A DNA stretch of 34,837 bases from an uncultured Butyrivibrio sp. (GTDB lineage: Bacteria; Bacillota; Clostridia; Lachnospirales; Lachnospiraceae). This document shows, piece by piece, positions 32,610 to 34,837 of this stretch. The stretch spans positions 1-34,837 of the forward strand of contig CAMVLM010000028.1 in the NCBI GenBank assembly GCA_947168335.1, given 5' to 3'. The notes under the pieces are model-generated. The model made no database searches, was not told the DNA's origin, and saw only the letters and a program-made list of their open reading frames with translations. Positions within the stretch are counted from its first letter, which is position 1, and every line of letters begins with the position of its first letter. The translations under genes and the position numbers were made by a program.

Positions 32610-33356
32610 TTAAGCGTTTACGATCTTGCCAAAATCAGGCTTAAGTGATGCACCGCCAATAAGACCGCCATCAATGTCAGGCTTTGAAAGAAGCTCAGCA
32701 GCATTGCCGGCATTCATTGATCCGCCATACTGAATACGAACTTCATCAGCTGTAGCCTGATCATAAAGCTTAGCAATAAGGCTACGGATAAGTCCGCAAA
32801 CTTCCTGAGCCTGATCAGCTGTAGCTGTCTCGCCTGTTCCGATAGCCCAGATAGGCTCGTATGCGATAACAAGCTTCTTAACCTGGTCAGCAGTTACGCC
32901 ATCAAGATCCCATGTGATCTGTCTCTCAATCCACTCCTTGTATGTGTCAGCCTTACGAAGTGCAAGGGACTCGCCACAGCAAAGGATAGGTGTAAGACCA
33001 GAAGCAAATGCCTTCTTAACCTTCTGGTTAATAAGAATATCGTTCTCACCGAAGATATCTCTTCTCTCTGAGTGACCGATGATAACATACTCAACACCTG
33101 CATCCTTAAGCATGGGAGCTGAGATTTCGCCTGTGAAAGCGCCGCTGTCAACGATGTAGAAGTTCTCTGCACCTACATGTACGTTTGTCCCCTTAACAGC
33201 CTCTACTACAGGTACGATATCAATTGCAGGAACGCAGTAAACTACGTCCACATCATCATTCTTTACAAGATCCTTAAGCTCTGCACAAAGAGCTACAGCC
33301 TCACTGGGAGTCTTGTTCATCTTCCAGTTGCCGGCAATTATTCTTCTACGTGCCAT
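32610..33356 (-). CDS. tpiA: Triose-phosphate isomerase, glycolytic cluster copy
   Basis: A 248-residue enzyme with N10, K12, H95 and E167 at the same numbers as the copy at 30946. The loop before H95 differs from the family (FYIVDSGAF in place of MHYEESGAY), but the phosphate and lid loops are normal. AGGAGG precedes the ATG. It follows pgk by 109 bp with a hairpin element between them. Codon use follows the highly expressed pattern of pgk, so this is probably the main enzyme. Confidence 0.96.
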   Translation of the reverse strand: MARRRIIAGNWKMNKTPSEAVALCAELKDLVKNDDVDVVYCVPAIDIVPVVEAVKGTNVHVGAENFYIVDSGAFTGEISAPMLKDAGVEYVIIGHSERRDIFGENDILINQKVKKAFASGLTPILCCGESLALRKADTYKEWIERQITWDLDGVTADQVKKLVIAYEPIWAIGTGETATADQAQEVCGLIRSLIAKLYDQATADEVRIQYGGSMNAGNAAELLSKPDIDGGLIGGASLKPDFGKIVNA

Positions 33357-33398
33357 GTTTTTGGCCTCCTATATTATATTAGTTTTTTCATAAGGAAA

Positions 33399-33428
33399 TT
33401 CGACTCTCGCTGTCGCCCGATCGAACCA
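33399..33428 (-). repeat. Hairpin element in the pgk-tpiA gap, copy 1
   Basis: TTCGA (33399-33403) pairs with TCGAA (33421-33425). The stretch between begins CTCTCGCTGTCGCCCG, 14 of 16 bases identical to the element before pgk, and GAACCA follows in both. Confidence 0.55.
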
Positions 33429-33465
33429 AGTAGTACACCAGCCTCGAAAATACCTCGCCAGGTGA

Positions 33466-34701
33466 TTACTTATCATCTGCAGCAACAACGCCGGGAAGTT
33501 CCTTACCCTCAAGGAACTCAAGGGAAGCACCGCCACCTGTTGAGATATGGCTCATCTTATCAGCAAAGCCAAGCTGGTTAACAGCAGCTGCACTATCACC
33601 ACCACCGATGATTGTTGTAGCATCTGTCTCTGCAAGAGCCTTAGCAACAGCCTTTGTACCTTCAGCAAGAACAGGGTTCTCGAATACGCCCATAGGTCCG
33701 TTCCAAACAACTGTCTTAGCACTCTTTACAGCATCAGCAAAGAGCTCTCTTGTCTTAACGCCGATATCAAGACCTTCCTTATCAGCAGGAATTGCATTAC
33801 TCTCAACAACTGCTGTCTCAATGTCAGGATTATCGATAGGATCCGGGAATCCACCTGATACAACTGTATCGATAGGAAGAAGAAGCTTCTTGCCGTTCTT
33901 CTCAGCCTTCTCCATCATTTCTTTACAATAATCAATCTTCTCGTTATCAACGAGTGAAAGACCAACTTCATATCCCTTAGCCTTAAGGAATGTGTAAGCC
34001 ATACCACCACCGATGATAAGAGTATCGCACTTCTCAAGAAGGTTATTGATTACGTTAAGCTTATCAGCAACCTTAGCACCACCAAGGATAGCTACGAAAG
34101 GACGAACCGGATTCTCAACAGCGTTGCCGAGGAAGTCGATCTCTTTCTGCATAAGGTAACCAACTGCACAGTTGCCGCCCTTCTCACGAACATACTTTGT
34201 AACAACAGCTACAGAAGCGTGTGCTCTGTGAGCAGAACCGAAAGCGTCACATACATAATCATCACAAAGATCAGCAAGTTCCTTTGCAAATGCTTCGCCA
34301 GCATCTGAAGGCTTTGTCTCTTCCTTGCCACGGAAACGTGTATTCTGAAGAAGAACTACATCACCCTCACCCATAGCCTCAACAGCAGCAGTTGCGTCAG
34401 CACCTGTTACGTTGTAATCAGCAACGAACTTAACGTCCTTACCAAGCTTAGCAGAAAGGCTCTTTGCTACAGGAGCAAGAGACTCACCCTCGTTGGGGCC
34501 GTTCTTTACTTTACCAAGGTGTGAGCAAAGGATAACCTTACCACCATCAGCTACAAGCTTCTTGATTGTAGGAAGTGCAGCGTTGATACGTGTCTCGTCT
34601 GTGATCTCACCATTCTTAAGCGGTACGTTGAAGTCGCAACGAACAAGAACTCTTCTGCCCTTTGCGCTGAAATCATCAACAGATTTCTTATTAAGTGCCA
34701 T
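33466..34701 (-). CDS. pgk: Phosphoglycerate kinase
   Basis: A 411-residue glycolytic enzyme that makes ATP from 1,3-bisphosphoglycerate. It has [21 protein letters not shown] at the start, the [11 protein letters not shown] and [12 protein letters not shown] basic patch, the nucleotide segment WNGPMGVFE and the GGGDSAAAV and [13 protein letters not shown] segments. All usual catalytic residues are present. AGGAGG lies before the ATG. It is followed by tpiA, and a terminator for a further minus-strand gene sits upstream at the window edge, so gap is likely just outside. Confidence 0.97.
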   Translation of the reverse strand: MALNKKSVDDFSAKGRRVLVRCDFNVPLKNGEITDETRINAALPTIKKLVADGGKVILCSHLGKVKNGPNEGESLAPVAKSLSAKLGKDVKFVADYNVTGADATAAVEAMGEGDVVLLQNTRFRGKEETKPSDAGEAFAKELADLCDDYVCDAFGSAHRAHASVAVVTKYVREKGGNCAVGYLMQKEIDFLGNAVENPVRPFVAILGGAKVADKLNVINNLLEKCDTLIIGGGMAYTFLKAKGYEVGLSLVDNEKIDYCKEMMEKAEKNGKKLLLPIDTVVSGGFPDPIDNPDIETAVVESNAIPADKEGLDIGVKTRELFADAVKSAKTVVWNGPMGVFENPVLAEGTKAVAKALAETDATTIIGGGDSAAAVNQLGFADKMSHISTGGGASLEFLEGKELPGVVAADDK

Positions 34702-34733
34702 TATTTTATCCTCCTGGAATGTGTAATATTAAA

Positions 34734-34764
34734 GTTCTGCTCTCGCTATCGCTCGCCAGAACCA
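34734..34764 (-). repeat. Hairpin element before pgk, copy 2
   Basis: GTTCTG (34734-34739) pairs with CAGAAC (34757-34762) around a loop beginning CTCTCGCTATCGCTCG. The outer stem differs in sequence from the copy at 33399 but keeps its pairing. Confidence 0.55.
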
Positions 34765-34766
34765 GC

Positions 34767-34795
34767 TTATTCACTAAATTCTATTGAGTGAATAA
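34767..34795. promoter_or_regulatory. Inverted repeat upstream of pgk
   Basis: TTATTCACT (34767-34775) is complementary to AGTGAATAA (34787-34795), with an 11-base spacer. It lies between the upstream terminator and the hairpin element and may be an operator or part of a leader. Confidence 0.4.
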
Positions 34796-34799
34796 TAAA

Positions 34800-34833
34800 A
34801 ATGAGGTCCGGTCCATTAGGACCGGACCTCATT
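34800..34833 (-). terminator. Terminator of a minus-strand gene beyond the window
   Basis: Perfect 15-bp arms (34800-34814, 34819-34833) around ATTA, with TTTTTATTATT following on the minus strand. The gene it ends lies past the right edge; gap is a guess from the usual gap-pgk-tpi order. Confidence 0.85.
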
Positions 34834-34837
34834 AGAT

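Overview
The window reads as chromosomal DNA of an anaerobic, low-GC Gram-positive rumen or gut bacterium of the Lachnospiraceae, most like Butyrivibrio or Pseudobutyrivibrio. This is inferred from the gene set and not from a marker gene search. The supporting signs are the glgC/glgD pair, neighbouring ispH and S1-protein genes, a two-subunit iron-sulfur serine dehydratase, a GPH sugar symporter with a cytoplasmic GH3 enzyme, a GH8 exo-oligoxylanase, AGGAGG-type ribosome binding sites and flagellar-type chemotaxis genes. The sequence is densely coding, mostly on the minus strand, with strong hairpin terminators between units.

Layout. 1-7200 is carbohydrate metabolism: a GH8 Rex-type oligoxylanase cut by the window edge, a divergent MBOAT plus AlgX/DHHW pair for acylating a surface polysaccharide, glgC-glgD for glycogen synthesis, and a GH27 enzyme. 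7300-14300 is a mixed region: a small immunity-like gene, a chemotaxis receptor, an ABC-ATPase remnant, a RelB/DinJ-YoeB toxin-antitoxin pair, a REP-associated tyrosine transposase flanked by inverted repeats and hairpins, a secreted lysozyme-like/LRR protein and cheR. 14400-19000 is a housekeeping operon: TetR regulator, BaiN/HI0933-like flavoprotein, cmk, ispH and S1 protein. 19000-21600 holds an unknown coiled protein and a purine permease.

21600-28260 holds a sugar uptake and cleavage operon (GPH symporter, TM2 protein, NagZ-like GH3, HAD phosphatase), divergent from an AraC regulator that is followed by an AmmeMemoRadiSam radical SAM gene. 28260-34837 holds sdaAA/sdaAB, a secreted Ig-like protein, a first triose-phosphate isomerase, a shikimate-kinase-like protein, then a second tpiA and pgk, probably the lower end of a gap-pgk-tpi glycolytic cluster.

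The most unusual material is of two kinds. First, the accessory stretch 9.5-11.95 kb has helically phased TGCGAC boxes, a transposase gene bounded by near-perfect inverted repeats, a row of different hairpins, and a palindromic terminator repeated 4.3 kb away. Second, the 29.8-33.4 kb region carries two gapless tpiA paralogues, and beside the second one a 34-codon relic that joins the signal peptide and the last residues of the Ig-like protein found beside the first. A short hairpin with a conserved loop and a changed stem also recurs before pgk and before the second tpiA.
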